A stretch of 37,209 bases of DNA from Bacteroidota bacterium (GTDB lineage Bacteria; Bacteroidota; Bacteroidia; Flavobacteriales; Flavobacteriaceae). Below, one piece after another: positions 16,269 to 24,120 of the stretch. Position numbers and translations under genes: made by a program. Under the pieces are notes generated by a model. It worked only from the letters and a program-made list of their open reading frames with translations, was not told where the DNA came from and made no database searches. Each line of letters begins with the position of its first letter. The stretch's first letter is position 1. The stretch spans positions 1 to 37,209 of the forward strand of contig JAJRPS010000018.1 in NCBI GenBank assembly GCA_024280635.1, given 5' to 3'.

Positions 16269-16823
16269 ATGAAAAAGGCACTTTTTTTAATAGCGATAGT
16301 AACGGTATTTTTTACAAGTAACACAAGTGCACAAGAAAAATTAGATTTACCTACTGATGCTTTTGGTAAAACCGTGTTGCAATGTTTGAAAGTAAACGGT
16401 ATTCATGATCAATACGAGCGTGCAACCAATCAAATGTTTGTAATGATGAAGCAACAATTTGCTAATAAAAATGTACCCAATAGTGTTTGGGAAGATTTGG
16501 AAGTAGTGAAGCCTATTGCATTGCAAAATATAGAAATTAGAATGGTGCAGGCGTATCGTGCGCATTTTAATGATGACGATATGAATCAAATGTTGTCTTT
16601 TTATTTATCTGATGAAGGGAAGAAAATGATTACTGATAGCGCAAACTTAAATAATGATGAGCGTAAGGTAATCAAAGATTTTTTTCACACCACAACAGGG
16701 CAAAAAATGATGGAAAGTCAAGCGAGCCTAACCAAAATTATAGGTGAAATTTCTGAAACTTGGAGTAAGGAACTATACCAAAAGCAAATAGAGAAATTAG
16801 CCGATAGAGGGTTTGGTTTATAA
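16269..16823 (+). CDS. DUF2059 domain secreted protein
   Basis: With the ATG at 16269 the 184-residue protein has a clean Sec signal peptide (MKKALFLIAIVTVFF, then TSNTSAQE with likely cleavage after TSA). A longer reading from TTG 16224 would bury this signal and is rejected. The mature part is helical and matches the DUF2059 pattern: paired helices with DMNQMLSFYLSDEGKKM (about 118-134), where YxSxEGK is the typical core, and a later TTGQKMMESQ. The function of DUF2059 is unknown. Its stop overlaps the convergent neighbour's stop inside TTATAA (16818-16823). Confidence 0.85.
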   Translation: MKKALFLIAIVTVFFTSNTSAQEKLDLPTDAFGKTVLQCLKVNGIHDQYERATNQMFVMMKQQFANKNVPNSVWEDLEVVKPIALQNIEIRMVQAYRAHFNDDDMNQMLSFYLSDEGKKMITDSANLNNDERKVIKDFFHTTTGQKMMESQASLTKIIGEISETWSKELYQKQIEKLADRGFGL

Positions 16824-17258
16824 AATTTCTATAGAGGTTATTTTTGTGCAGGCATTGCTAGTTGCACTTACATTTGCAGGAGTGCATATCCAATTGCCTT
16901 CATTTAATTCAGGATAACATCCGTTAGAAGTACCTAAACAGGTAATGTTTGGAATGTTAGTGTTTTGATAATACTTACCGTTTTTTTCTATAATTGCGAT
17001 GGCAGTTTTAATGGTTCTGTCGCTATTTGTACCTACTATAGTAATTTGATTATTATTTGTAGAAATCATTTCAATAGTGGTTATTTTCACGTCAAAGCCT
17101 TCCTTTTTTAGTCTTTTTTCCCATGATTTAACAAGCTCTTTTTTATTTTTTAAAACAATTTTATCATTTATTGAAGTGCAAATTTCAGTTTGTTGTGCAA
17201 ATAAATTAGAACTAATGAATAATAGAAAGAATATAGTAATGTAGAGTATTTTTTTCAT
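16818..17258 (-). CDS. Secreted protein of unknown function, Cys-containing
   Basis: From the ATG at 17258, 146 residues with a signal peptide (MKKILYITIFFLLFISS, cleavage near LFAQQ). The upstream in-frame ATG at 17288 would precede the signal and falls within the AAT repeat tract, so it is disfavoured. The mature protein has five Cys (CTS, TCLG, NGCY, WICT, NACT), which suggests disulfides in the periplasm. An early KELVKSWEKRLKKEGFDV segment is helical and charged. I do not recognise the family. The gene ends tail-to-tail with the DUF2059 gene, the two stops sharing a 6-bp palindrome. Confidence 0.75.
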   Translation of the reverse strand: MKKILYITIFFLLFISSNLFAQQTEICTSINDKIVLKNKKELVKSWEKRLKKEGFDVKITTIEMISTNNNQITIVGTNSDRTIKTAIAIIEKNGKYYQNTNIPNITCLGTSNGCYPELNEGNWICTPANVSATSNACTKITSIEIL

Positions 17259-17286
17259 GATAGTGTTTTTGATTAAAATAATATTC

Positions 17287-17310
17287 AATAATAATAATAA
17301 TAATAATAAT
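17287..17310. repeat. (AAT)8 trinucleotide microsatellite
   Basis: Eight uninterrupted AAT units lie between the stop of the methyltransferase (17321) and the start of the secreted protein (17258), i.e. in the upstream region of the latter on the minus strand. Copy-number change could alter promoter or leader spacing. Confidence 0.9.
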
Positions 17311-17320
17311 AAGCAAGTGT

Positions 17321-18019
17321 TTAACGTGATATTCTTACTAAAAAGTCATAATGCTCTCCTTTTTGTGTCAATTTACATTGTAAACCATTTTTAGTACATG
17401 CATTTTGTAAGGTGTTAAAGTCAAGATATAGCCAATCAAATTTTGTTGAAGTTTTTCCTTTATAGCTCATGGTAAACTCCACTTCTCCATAGTAATCATC
17501 AGTATTTACCCAAAAGCCACCATCGTCATCAGTATCAAACATGTATTTAATATCAGACGAGTCTAATAAAATTTGTCCGTTTGGGTTTAGTAAACTTTTT
17601 AAGTGTTGTAAAAAATGATTAATTTTATTCAGTTTACCACAAATTCCAATACCATTCATCAATAATAAAATGGTATCGTATTTTTGAGTTACCTCAAATA
17701 AGTTTTGTTGTGTGACGTTTTGTACACCGCGTAAAGTACTTACTTTAACCGCTCCTTTTGATATATCAATAGCATCAACATCAAATCCTTTTTCTTGCAA
17801 GTACAACGCATGGTTTCCTGCGCCACAACCCACATCCAGTACTTTCCCTTTTGCTAATTGCAATGCTTTTTGTTCTAACTTAGGCATTTCATCAAAAGAT
17901 CTGAACAAATAAGGGAGTGGCATTTCATCTGCTTCACTAATGGTGGATTCGGTAATAATATCTTCCGTATAATTATCCTCATAATAATCTAATAAAGCAG
18001 TACCTAATATATCTGTCAT
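17321..18019 (-). CDS. Class I SAM-dependent methyltransferase
   Basis: A 232-residue methyltransferase. Motif I is VLDVGCGAGNHALYL (about residues 61-75), followed by VDAIDISKGAV (about 82-92) with the ribose-binding Asp, and ILLLMNGIGICG (about 118-129) at motif IV. The acidic N-terminal part (YYEDNYTEDIITE) and EMPLPYLFR are characteristic of an uncharacterised Bacteroidota group that I recognise only by shape. The substrate is unknown. It diverges from the YkgJ-type gene, with only 17 nt between the two start codons. A minus-strand TATCTTTG (plus 18072-18079) lies within the YkgJ gene and could be its promoter. Confidence 0.88.
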   Translation of the reverse strand: MTDILGTALLDYYEDNYTEDIITESTISEADEMPLPYLFRSFDEMPKLEQKALQLAKGKVLDVGCGAGNHALYLQEKGFDVDAIDISKGAVKVSTLRGVQNVTQQNLFEVTQKYDTILLLMNGIGICGKLNKINHFLQHLKSLLNPNGQILLDSSDIKYMFDTDDDGGFWVNTDDYYGEVEFTMSYKGKTSTKFDWLYLDFNTLQNACTKNGLQCKLTQKGEHYDFLVRISR

Positions 18020-18024
18020 AGTGT

Positions 18025-18032
18025 TATCTTTG
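18025..18032 (+). promoter_or_regulatory. -7 element of the YkgJ-type gene, 4 nt from the ATG
   Basis: An exact TATCTTTG ends 4 nt before the ATG at 18037. Transcription would start at or about the ATG itself, predicting a leaderless mRNA. The box is confined to the 17-nt gap between divergent starts. Confidence 0.5.
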
Positions 18033-18036
18033 TGTT

Positions 18037-18534
18037 ATGGAAGAAAGATTAAAAGCATTGCCAAAACAATACAAAGATACATATTTAGAGACAAAAAAAT
18101 ATTTTGTAAAGCTAAAAAAACATCCTCCTAAAAATTTGGATTATACCATGCAGGAATTGCATGGTGATGAGTTTTCACGTACCGATTGTTTGGAGTGTGC
18201 TAACTGCTGTAAAACTACAAGTCCTATTTTTACAGACAAGGATATTTTTAGAATTTCCAAGCATTTAAAAATGAAGGAAGCTGCTTTTATTGAAAAATAC
18301 TTGCATGTAGATGAAGATAATTTTCATGTATTACAACAAGCACCTTGTGAATTTTTAGCGTCAGATAATTATTGCTTAATTTATGATGTTCGACCAAAAG
18401 CATGTAAAGAATACCCGCATACCAATCGTCGTAAATTTCAAACCATATTAGATGTTACGCATCATAATGTAGAAATTTGTCCTGCAGTATATAATATTGT
18501 TGAAGCAATGAAAAAGCAAATTAAGGTGAGATAG
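18037..18534 (+). CDS. YkgJ-family cysteine-cluster protein
   Basis: A 165-residue protein with the Fe-S/zinc cysteine cluster of the UPF0153/YkgJ family (PF03692): CLECANCCKTTSP (about 49-61), a middle APCEFL (about 106-111), YCLIYDVRPKACKEYP (about 117-132) and a last Cys in EICPAVYN (about 148-155). The spacing CxxCC ... C ... C ... RPxxC is the family pattern. The function is unknown; metal-cluster binding is presumed. Because the promoter box touches the start codon, the ATG at 18037 looks correct only if the transcript is leaderless; the next in-frame Met is about 37 residues on. A small hairpin (GATAGT at 18530-18535 with ACTATC at 18541-18546) overlaps the stop. Confidence 0.9.
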   Translation: MEERLKALPKQYKDTYLETKKYFVKLKKHPPKNLDYTMQELHGDEFSRTDCLECANCCKTTSPIFTDKDIFRISKHLKMKEAAFIEKYLHVDEDNFHVLQQAPCEFLASDNYCLIYDVRPKACKEYPHTNRRKFQTILDVTHHNVEICPAVYNIVEAMKKQIKVR

Positions 18535-18555
18535 TTTTAGACTATCGCTCCGTGA

Positions 18556-19821
18556 TTAATACAATAAATAATCTTTTCGCATCTTCTCATAATCCTTCAA
18601 ACCCTCTTGCCAAGATTGCTTAATTTCTTTTTCAGAAACCCCATTTTCAATTTGTTGTTGTAGTTTTTTTGTACCTGCTAAAGTGGTAAAAAAGGAATTG
18701 AAAAAAGTAGTTTTATCTTCTGTATTTTGATACGTTTTAAGTAACCATTTTAAATGTAATTGTTTCAGGTTAGGGGTGTTTCGTAAATCTTCACCATAAC
18801 ATACTTTGTTTTTGTGTTTAGGATATTTAGCACCTTCATTGGGTTTTGGAGTAAAGTTAAAGTCGGTTTTTGGTAAAAATGGTGCTCCATAAATTTGAAA
18901 CTGCATTTTCGTACCCCTACCAATACTAACGGTTGTCCCTTCAAAAAAGCATAAGCTTGGGTATAAGTTTATTGCTTTTGCATTGGGTAAATTAGGAGAT
19001 GGTTTTATAGGTAAGTTATAAGTAACATTTTTCGTGTAGTTTTTACATTTCACGATTTCCAACTCACATTGCACACCATTTTTCAACCATTTTTGACTAT
19101 TAATCATTTGTGCATATTCGGCAATCGTCATGCCATGAACAACAGGAATAGGATGCATACCTACAAAACTTTTGTGTTGCGCTTCTAAAATAGGGCCGTC
19201 AATATAATGTCCGTTTGGGTTTGGGCGGTCTAAAATAAGTAATGGGATGTTTTGCTCCGCACATGCTTCCATCACATAGTGTAAAGACGATATGTAAGTA
19301 TAAAAACGCGCGCCCACATCTTGAATATCAAAAATCATGATATCAATATCAACAAGTTGCTTAGGGTAAGGTTTTTTATTTTTTCCGTAGATGGAAATAA
19401 TATCGATTCCCGTTTTGGCATCCTTACCGTTTTTAATGTGCTCGCCTGCATCAGCTTTACCCCTAAAACCATGTTCAGGGGCAAATACTTTTTTAATATT
19501 AATGTTTAAAGAAAGTAGACTATCTACCAAATGTGTATAGTTAACGGATTCATTTTTTAATTTTTTAAAAATTACCGAAGTCTGATTGGCAACAACGCCC
19601 ACGTTTTTTTCTTTTAAAAAAGGCAAATACTTTTCTGTTTGATTAGCACCTACAATTATAGGAGTGTCTTTTGTGGTGCTTTTTACCTCAATAATAGCAT
19701 CCTTTATGCGAGTTATTATTACATCTTTTTTATTATCAGTTACCGTTTTTTGTTTTGTTTGACAACTTACTATAGAAAAAGTGCTTAGTAAAACGATTAA
19801 AAATGTATTTTTGAAGTTCAT
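18556..19821 (-). CDS. DUF1343 (NamZ-like exo-N-acetylmuramidase) lipoprotein
   Basis: From the ATG at 19821, 421 residues starting with a lipoprotein signal (LIVLLSTFSIVSCQ, Cys at about 20). The body matches DUF1343: VGVVANQTS (about 74-82), FAPEHGFRGKADAGE (about 108-122), DIMIFDIQDVGARFYTY (about 158-174), LDRPNPNG (about 196-203) and VSIGRGTK (about 298-305). NamZ of Bacillus, a DUF1343 protein, is an exo-beta-N-acetylmuramidase, so muropeptide breakdown in the envelope is the likely role. An in-frame ATG at 19839 would add six residues before the signal; 19821 gives the cleaner lipoprotein start. The FtsX-like gene diverges 17 nt away. Confidence 0.88.
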   Translation of the reverse strand: MNFKNTFLIVLLSTFSIVSCQTKQKTVTDNKKDVIITRIKDAIIEVKSTTKDTPIIVGANQTEKYLPFLKEKNVGVVANQTSVIFKKLKNESVNYTHLVDSLLSLNINIKKVFAPEHGFRGKADAGEHIKNGKDAKTGIDIISIYGKNKKPYPKQLVDIDIMIFDIQDVGARFYTYISSLHYVMEACAEQNIPLLILDRPNPNGHYIDGPILEAQHKSFVGMHPIPVVHGMTIAEYAQMINSQKWLKNGVQCELEIVKCKNYTKNVTYNLPIKPSPNLPNAKAINLYPSLCFFEGTTVSIGRGTKMQFQIYGAPFLPKTDFNFTPKPNEGAKYPKHKNKVCYGEDLRNTPNLKQLHLKWLLKTYQNTEDKTTFFNSFFTTLAGTKKLQQQIENGVSEKEIKQSWQEGLKDYEKMRKDYLLY

Positions 19822-19838
19822 TAAAAGAAATATATCCA

Positions 19839-21095
19839 TTGAATGTAGAGTTATTTATAGCCAAACGCATTATTGCTGCTAAACAGTATAAAAGTAGTAT
19901 ATCTTCGCCAATAATAAAAATTGCAGTGCTAGCAATTGCTATTGGTATGGTTATGATGTTAATTTCCGTAGCTACAAGTATTGGATTACAACATAAAATT
20001 AGAGAAAAAGTAGCGGCTTTTAACGGGCACGTAATCATCTCTAAATATGATAACAATACGTCTGATCTGTCAGCACAGCCCATATCTATAAAACAAGATT
20101 TTTATCCAGAATTTAAAACTGTTTCAGGCATCAAACACGTGCAAGCAGTTGCAAATAAAGGTGGAGTAATACGTACAAAAACCGACTTTGAAGGCGTCAA
20201 TTTAAAAGGAGTAGGAGCCGATTATAATTGGGAGTATTTTCAAGAATTTTTAGTGGTAGGAAAATTACCCAATGTTTCCCAAAAGAAAGAAAATAAGGAA
20301 CTGCTTATGTCAACATATTTAGCAGAACGGTTGAGGTTTAAATTGGGAGATAAAGTAACAGTTCATTTTCCGAAACAGGATTTAAATAAAATGCCTAATA
20401 GGCGTAATTTTAAAATTGTAGGCTTGTATAATTCGGGGTTTCAGGACTTTGATAAAACCATTATTGTAGCAGATATTAGGCACATACAACGCATGAATAA
20501 ATGGCAAAAAGATAAAAATGGAAATTATATTCAAGTAGGTGATTTTGAAGTTTTTTTAAATAATTTTGACGATTTAGAACAAAAAGGACAAGAAATTTAT
20601 GAGCAAACCAACTCCTTTTTAAACGTACAAACCATTGCCGAAAAGTATTACACTATTTTTGAATGGATAAAAATATTTGACTTTAATACCTACGCTATTA
20701 TTGCCATTATGATTTTCATTTCGGTCATTAATATGAGTGTGATGTTGTTGGTTTTAATTTTAGAAAAAACAAAACTCATTGGTATATTAAAGGCATTAGG
20801 AAGTAGCAATTGGAGTATTCGTAAAATATTTTTATTCAACGCCTCTTACATTGTATTAATAGGTTTGTTTTGGGGTAATTTAATAGGTTTAGGTTTGCTT
20901 TTCACACAAAAGTATTTCAAATTATTTCCGTTAAATCCAGCAACCTATTATGTAACGGAAGTCCCTGTGTATTTGAATTTAGGGTACATTGTAGCGCTTA
21001 ATGTAGGTACATTTGTCATCTGTTTTTTGTTGTTGTTAATACCTTCAGCAATCATCACTAAAATATCGCCCGTAAAAGCCATTCGGTTTGAGTAA
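19839..21095 (+). CDS. ABC transporter permease, LolC/LolE-FtsX type
   Basis: A 418-residue inner-membrane protein with the FtsX/MacB permease layout: one N-terminal TM (about 27-50, IAVLAIAIGMVMMLISVA), a large periplasmic domain, then three TMs at the C-terminal end (about 280-310, 330-350 and 380-410) and ending ISPVKAIRFE, typical of lipoprotein-releasing permeases. The ATPase partner is not in the window. Translation must begin at the TTG at 19839 (TTG AAT GTA GAG), since no in-frame ATG precedes the first TM; this yields the usual MNVELFIAKRI opening. Its 5' end is 17 nt from a divergent lipoprotein gene. A structured repeat follows 10 nt after its stop. Confidence 0.87.
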   Translation: MNVELFIAKRIIAAKQYKSSISSPIIKIAVLAIAIGMVMMLISVATSIGLQHKIREKVAAFNGHVIISKYDNNTSDLSAQPISIKQDFYPEFKTVSGIKHVQAVANKGGVIRTKTDFEGVNLKGVGADYNWEYFQEFLVVGKLPNVSQKKENKELLMSTYLAERLRFKLGDKVTVHFPKQDLNKMPNRRNFKIVGLYNSGFQDFDKTIIVADIRHIQRMNKWQKDKNGNYIQVGDFEVFLNNFDDLEQKGQEIYEQTNSFLNVQTIAEKYYTIFEWIKIFDFNTYAIIAIMIFISVINMSVMLLVLILEKTKLIGILKALGSSNWSIRKIFLFNASYIVLIGLFWGNLIGLGLLFTQKYFKLFPLNPATYYVTEVPVYLNLGYIVALNVGTFVICFLLLLIPSAIITKISPVKAIRFE

Positions 21096-21105
21096 CTAAT
21101 TATTT

Positions 21106-21238
21106 GGGCGTTCCCCGAATCCTCATCAGTCTCGGGGCGCGCTTTCCGCTATATCTTTTTACGTAACCAAAATACATTTCAATAAAAAATAGAGCACTAC
21201 TACTCACGTAAAAAGGATGCCGCTGCAATCGCTAACGC
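21106..21238 (+). repeat. Structured dispersed repeat, copy B (133 bp), 3' of the permease gene
   Basis: The element starts GGGCGTT, forms a first hairpin CCCCGA (21113-21118) with TCGGGG (21132-21137), continues GCTTTCCGCTATATC, then TTTTTACGT (21156-21164) pairing with ACGTAAAAA (21206-21214) across a 41-nt loop, and ends GGATGCCGCT followed by GCAATCGCTAACGC. The outer ends GCGTT and AACGC are complementary. The last 24 bp match copy A at 20 positions. It starts 10 nt after the permease stop, in sense orientation. Confidence 0.85.
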
Positions 21239-21299
21239 AAAAGTATTTATTAAAAAAAGGAATCAATATAAAATAGTATTATTTTAAAAGAATAAAGAT

Positions 21300-21307
21300 T
21301 ACTTTTG
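21300..21307 (+). promoter_or_regulatory. Candidate -7 element of the cysteine synthase family gene
   Basis: TACTTTTG fits TAnnTTTG and ends 20 nt before the ATG at 21328. No convincing -33 TTG. Confidence 0.4.
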
Positions 21308-21327
21308 CTGTTAGAAAAAATGGTACA

Positions 21328-22308
21328 ATGAAATACGCAAAAAATATACTTGAAACTATTGGTAACACACCAATGGTTAAAATAAATAAATTAGTTGAAA
21401 GCTTACCATGTTTGGTATTAGCAAAATATGAAACCTTTAATCCAGGGAACTCTGTAAAAGACCGTATGGCATTGCAGATGATTGAAGATGCAGAAGCTGA
21501 TGGACGCCTAAAACCAGGAGGGACCATAATTGAAGGAACTTCAGGAAATACAGGAATGGGATTAGCGCTAGCTGCTATTGTAAAAGGATACAAATGTATT
21601 TTTGTAATGGCAGATAAGCAAAGCAAAGAAAAAGTAGATATTATGCGTGCTCATGGAGCAGAAGTAGTGGTGTGTCCAACCGCGGTAGAGCCAGATGATC
21701 CTCGTAGTTATTATTCGGTTTCAAAGCGTTTAGCGGCAGAAACACCAAACGCTTGGTATGTAAATCAATATGATAACCCTAGTAATGCAAAAGCACACTA
21801 TTTAAGTACCGGACCAGAAATTTGGAAACAAACAGAAGGTAAAATTACTCATTTTGTAGTAGGTGTAGGTACCGGTGGTACAATTAGCGGAGTGGGTAAA
21901 TACTTAAAAGAACAAAATCCGAATGTTAAAATTTGGGGGATAGATACTTACGGTAGTGTATTTAAAAAATATCATGAAACGGGAATTTTTGACGAAAATG
22001 AAATTTACCCATACGTAACAGAAGGTATAGGTGAAGATATTTTACCTAAAAATGTAGATTTTGATATTATTGATGGTTTTACCAAGGTAACCGATAAAAA
22101 TGCTGCAATATACACACAGCGTTTGGCAAAAGAAGAAGGAATGTTTTTGGGTAATAGTGCAGGGGCTGCTATAAAAGGATTGTTGCAATTAAAAGAGCAT
22201 TTTACTAAAGATGATGTTGTTGTGGTATTGTTTCATGACCACGGTAGTCGTTATGTAGGTAAAATGTTTAATGACGATTGGATGCGAGAAATGGGTTATG
22301 TAGAATAA
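21328..22308 (+). CDS. PLP-dependent cysteine synthase / cystathionine beta-synthase family enzyme
   Basis: A 326-residue fold-type II PLP enzyme. It opens ILETIGNTPMVKINKL (about 6-21). The PLP Lys is in NPGNSVKDRMAL (about 38-49), the substrate loop is EGTSGNTGMGLA (about 69-80), the phosphate-binding glycines are VGTGGTISGVGKYL (about 180-193), and the C-terminal NSAGAA (about 276-281) carries the Ser that contacts the pyridine nitrogen. The usual cysteine synthase asparagine loop reads TSGNTG, as in CysK/CysM. No C-terminal CBS domain is present. Cysteine synthase (OAS plus sulfide) and a catabolic cystathionine beta-synthase both fit; sequence alone does not decide. It ends at a strong terminator. 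Confidence 0.9.
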   Translation: MKYAKNILETIGNTPMVKINKLVESLPCLVLAKYETFNPGNSVKDRMALQMIEDAEADGRLKPGGTIIEGTSGNTGMGLALAAIVKGYKCIFVMADKQSKEKVDIMRAHGAEVVVCPTAVEPDDPRSYYSVSKRLAAETPNAWYVNQYDNPSNAKAHYLSTGPEIWKQTEGKITHFVVGVGTGGTISGVGKYLKEQNPNVKIWGIDTYGSVFKKYHETGIFDENEIYPYVTEGIGEDILPKNVDFDIIDGFTKVTDKNAAIYTQRLAKEEGMFLGNSAGAAIKGLLQLKEHFTKDDVVVVLFHDHGSRYVGKMFNDDWMREMGYVE

Positions 22309-22324
22309 CAAATTTTGACGATAT

Positions 22325-22363
22325 AAAAAACCTTCAATTGCAAATGCAATTGAAGGTTTTTTT
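22325..22363. terminator. Strong terminator after the cysteine synthase family gene
   Basis: AAAAAACCTTCAATTGC (22325-22341) pairs with GCAATTGAAGGTTTTTT (22346-22362) around a 4-nt AAAT loop. It also serves the convergent GIN-domain gene ending at 22400. Confidence 0.93.
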
Positions 22364-22399
22364 ATGGGTATTACACAAATTGGTACATGATATGTGAAC

Positions 22400-23230
22400 T
22401 TACTTTTTGTAAATTGCAGCGCTATCTGAAAATTTATTTAGCGTAATTTTAGGAGTGCCATAAACAAAAACCTTAGATGATCCTGAAGCTTCTACTGTTA
22501 AACCATTTTTAACTTCTATATAACAATCACTGTTACCTTCGGTGATTAAGTTGCAGTTTTCTACGGTCATTTTTTGACCTTTAAAAAAGGTGGTGTTATC
22601 TAACCTTAAATCCAATTGATTGGCATCTCCTTCAATTTTTGCAGTTGCTTTTTGATACAAATCAATTTTTAGTTCGCTAGCATTTATAAGCGCTTTGATA
22701 TTACTAGATTCATTCATTAAAACCACTGCTTTTTCAGCTTCTAAGTTTAGTTCTACTTTAGCATGGTTGCTAGTTGTTAAAGTGAAATTTGTCGTTTTTG
22801 CGGTAATGTAAATTTTAGCATTATCTTTCGCTTTAATGTTTAATGTTTTCATATCAAAATCCATTAAAGAGTTTACTTTAGCTTTATCAGACGCAATAAT
22901 AGTTGTAAGTTCATCTGTAAATGTAATGCGAATTTTCAATTTCTTTTTAGCAATAATTCTATGAGTAGTGTGTATGGTTAAACTCCCATTTTCACTTACA
23001 GTATATTTGAAAACATCGTGTAAATTTTCATCGGCTTCAATTTCTAGCAGTGGAGTTTCTCCTTTTAACAGATAAACTTCAATATTTTCATTTAAATTTA
23101 AGGTTGTAAACGGGCTAATTGGATATTGCTGTAATTTTACAATTTTGTTACCTTTTATTTTTTCTTTTTTTTGAGAAAAAGCAGTAATACTAATTAAAGA
23201 TAAAAATAGGATTGTGATTTTTAATTTCAT
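22400..23230 (-). CDS. GIN-domain (DUF2807) secreted protein
   Basis: A 276-residue secreted protein. The signal peptide is MKLKITILFLSLISITAFSQ, cleaved near SQKK. The mature part is a putative autotransporter adhesin head GIN domain (DUF2807): opening YPISPFTTLNLNENIEVYLL (about 37-56), then short beta strands in a right-handed beta-helix rhythm. It is longer than, and shows little motif identity with, the GIN protein at 23389, but shares the 'F..L....I.V.L..G..P...IEAD.NL' opening. It is separated from the PadR-PspC operon by a terminator at 23331-23360, so it may be its own unit. Its role is unknown; an envelope-surface function is likely. Confidence 0.85.
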   Translation of the reverse strand: MKLKITILFLSLISITAFSQKKEKIKGNKIVKLQQYPISPFTTLNLNENIEVYLLKGETPLLEIEADENLHDVFKYTVSENGSLTIHTTHRIIAKKKLKIRITFTDELTTIIASDKAKVNSLMDFDMKTLNIKAKDNAKIYITAKTTNFTLTTSNHAKVELNLEAEKAVVLMNESSNIKALINASELKIDLYQKATAKIEGDANQLDLRLDNTTFFKGQKMTVENCNLITEGNSDCYIEVKNGLTVEASGSSKVFVYGTPKITLNKFSDSAAIYKK

Positions 23231-23330
23231 GGGTATATCGTTTGAGTTTAGATTGTGTAAATCAAAAACATTGCCATTTATAAAAAATGATATGTTTATT
23301 TTGCAAGATAGCGAATTTTATAAAAATAAA

Positions 23331-23360
23331 AACTCCAAAGTGTATAGAAACTTTGGGGTT
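23331..23360 (-). terminator. Terminator after the PadR-PspC-GIN operon
   Basis: AACTCCAAAG (23331-23340) pairs with CTTTGGGGTT (23351-23360). On the minus strand the stem is followed by TTTTTATTTTTA. It ends the operon whose last gene stops at 23389. Confidence 0.8.
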
Positions 23361-23388
23361 GTTGAGTAATTTTTGGGGAATAGGATTT

Positions 23389-24120
23389 TTACTTAGAACT
23401 GTTAGAAACACTACCTCCAGAACTTTTGTTTTTATTTACTTGGGTTGGATTTCCATAATAGTCAATGTTTGCGCCACTAGACGCGCTTACTTCAATTTTT
23501 TCAACACAATTTATGTCAATATTTGCTCCGCTAGATGCTTTTGCATCACATTGTTTAGCAATAAGCTTATCGGCATCAATAACACTTCCGCTAGAAGCTG
23601 TTGCGGTAAAACTATTGGTGTTTCCTGCAAGGTTAATATTTGCTCCACTAGAGGATTTACAAGTTAGATTTGCAATATTTACATTTAAAGTAATAGTACT
23701 CCCACTTGAGGTACTAATTTTCAGGTTTTTTGTTTGTATGGTTTTGGTATTGTGCACATCTGCACCACTGCTGGTTTTTAAACCTTCAAGTGTTGTAAAG
23801 TGTACCATTATTTTTTTAGCTGCAGCGTTACCAATTTGCTCTTCGGTATGTAATATGAGTACACCGTCTATAATTTCGGTTATAATAAGATCTTGTAGGT
23901 TGCTGTCCGCTTGTACTTTTACTAAAGTATTATTGCTTTGTGTAAGTACTACTTCTAAACCTTCAGAAGCTTTAATGCTTGAAAAGCTTTTTCCGTTGAC
24001 GCGGGTAGTAGTAGTTACATCACGATTTCCTTTTACTCCTGTAAAATTAAAATCAGTTTTGCAACTCATTAGTACAAGGGTAGTGATGATTACGATGGCG
24101 TATTTTACAATTGTTTTCAT
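23389..24120 (-). CDS. GIN-domain (DUF2807) lipoprotein with SSGA repeats
   Basis: A 243-residue lipoprotein (signal ending LVLMSCKTD, Cys at about 20). The GIN domain opens NGKSFSSIKASEGLEVVLTQ (about 42-61). From about residue 115 onward seven short repeats follow, each with SSG as the core (TSSGADV, TSSGSTI, SSSGANI, ASSGSVI, ASSGANI, ASSGANI, SSGGSVS), spaced about 18-22 residues, one per presumed beta-helix turn. Such ladders of Ser/Gly/Asn turns are typical of this domain. It is the last gene of the PadR-PspC operon, 38 nt after the PspC stop. Confidence 0.88.
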   Translation of the reverse strand: MKTIVKYAIVIITTLVLMSCKTDFNFTGVKGNRDVTTTTRVNGKSFSSIKASEGLEVVLTQSNNTLVKVQADSNLQDLIITEIIDGVLILHTEEQIGNAAAKKIMVHFTTLEGLKTSSGADVHNTKTIQTKNLKISTSSGSTITLNVNIANLTCKSSSGANINLAGNTNSFTATASSGSVIDADKLIAKQCDAKASSGANIDINCVEKIEVSASSGANIDYYGNPTQVNKNKSSGGSVSNSSK

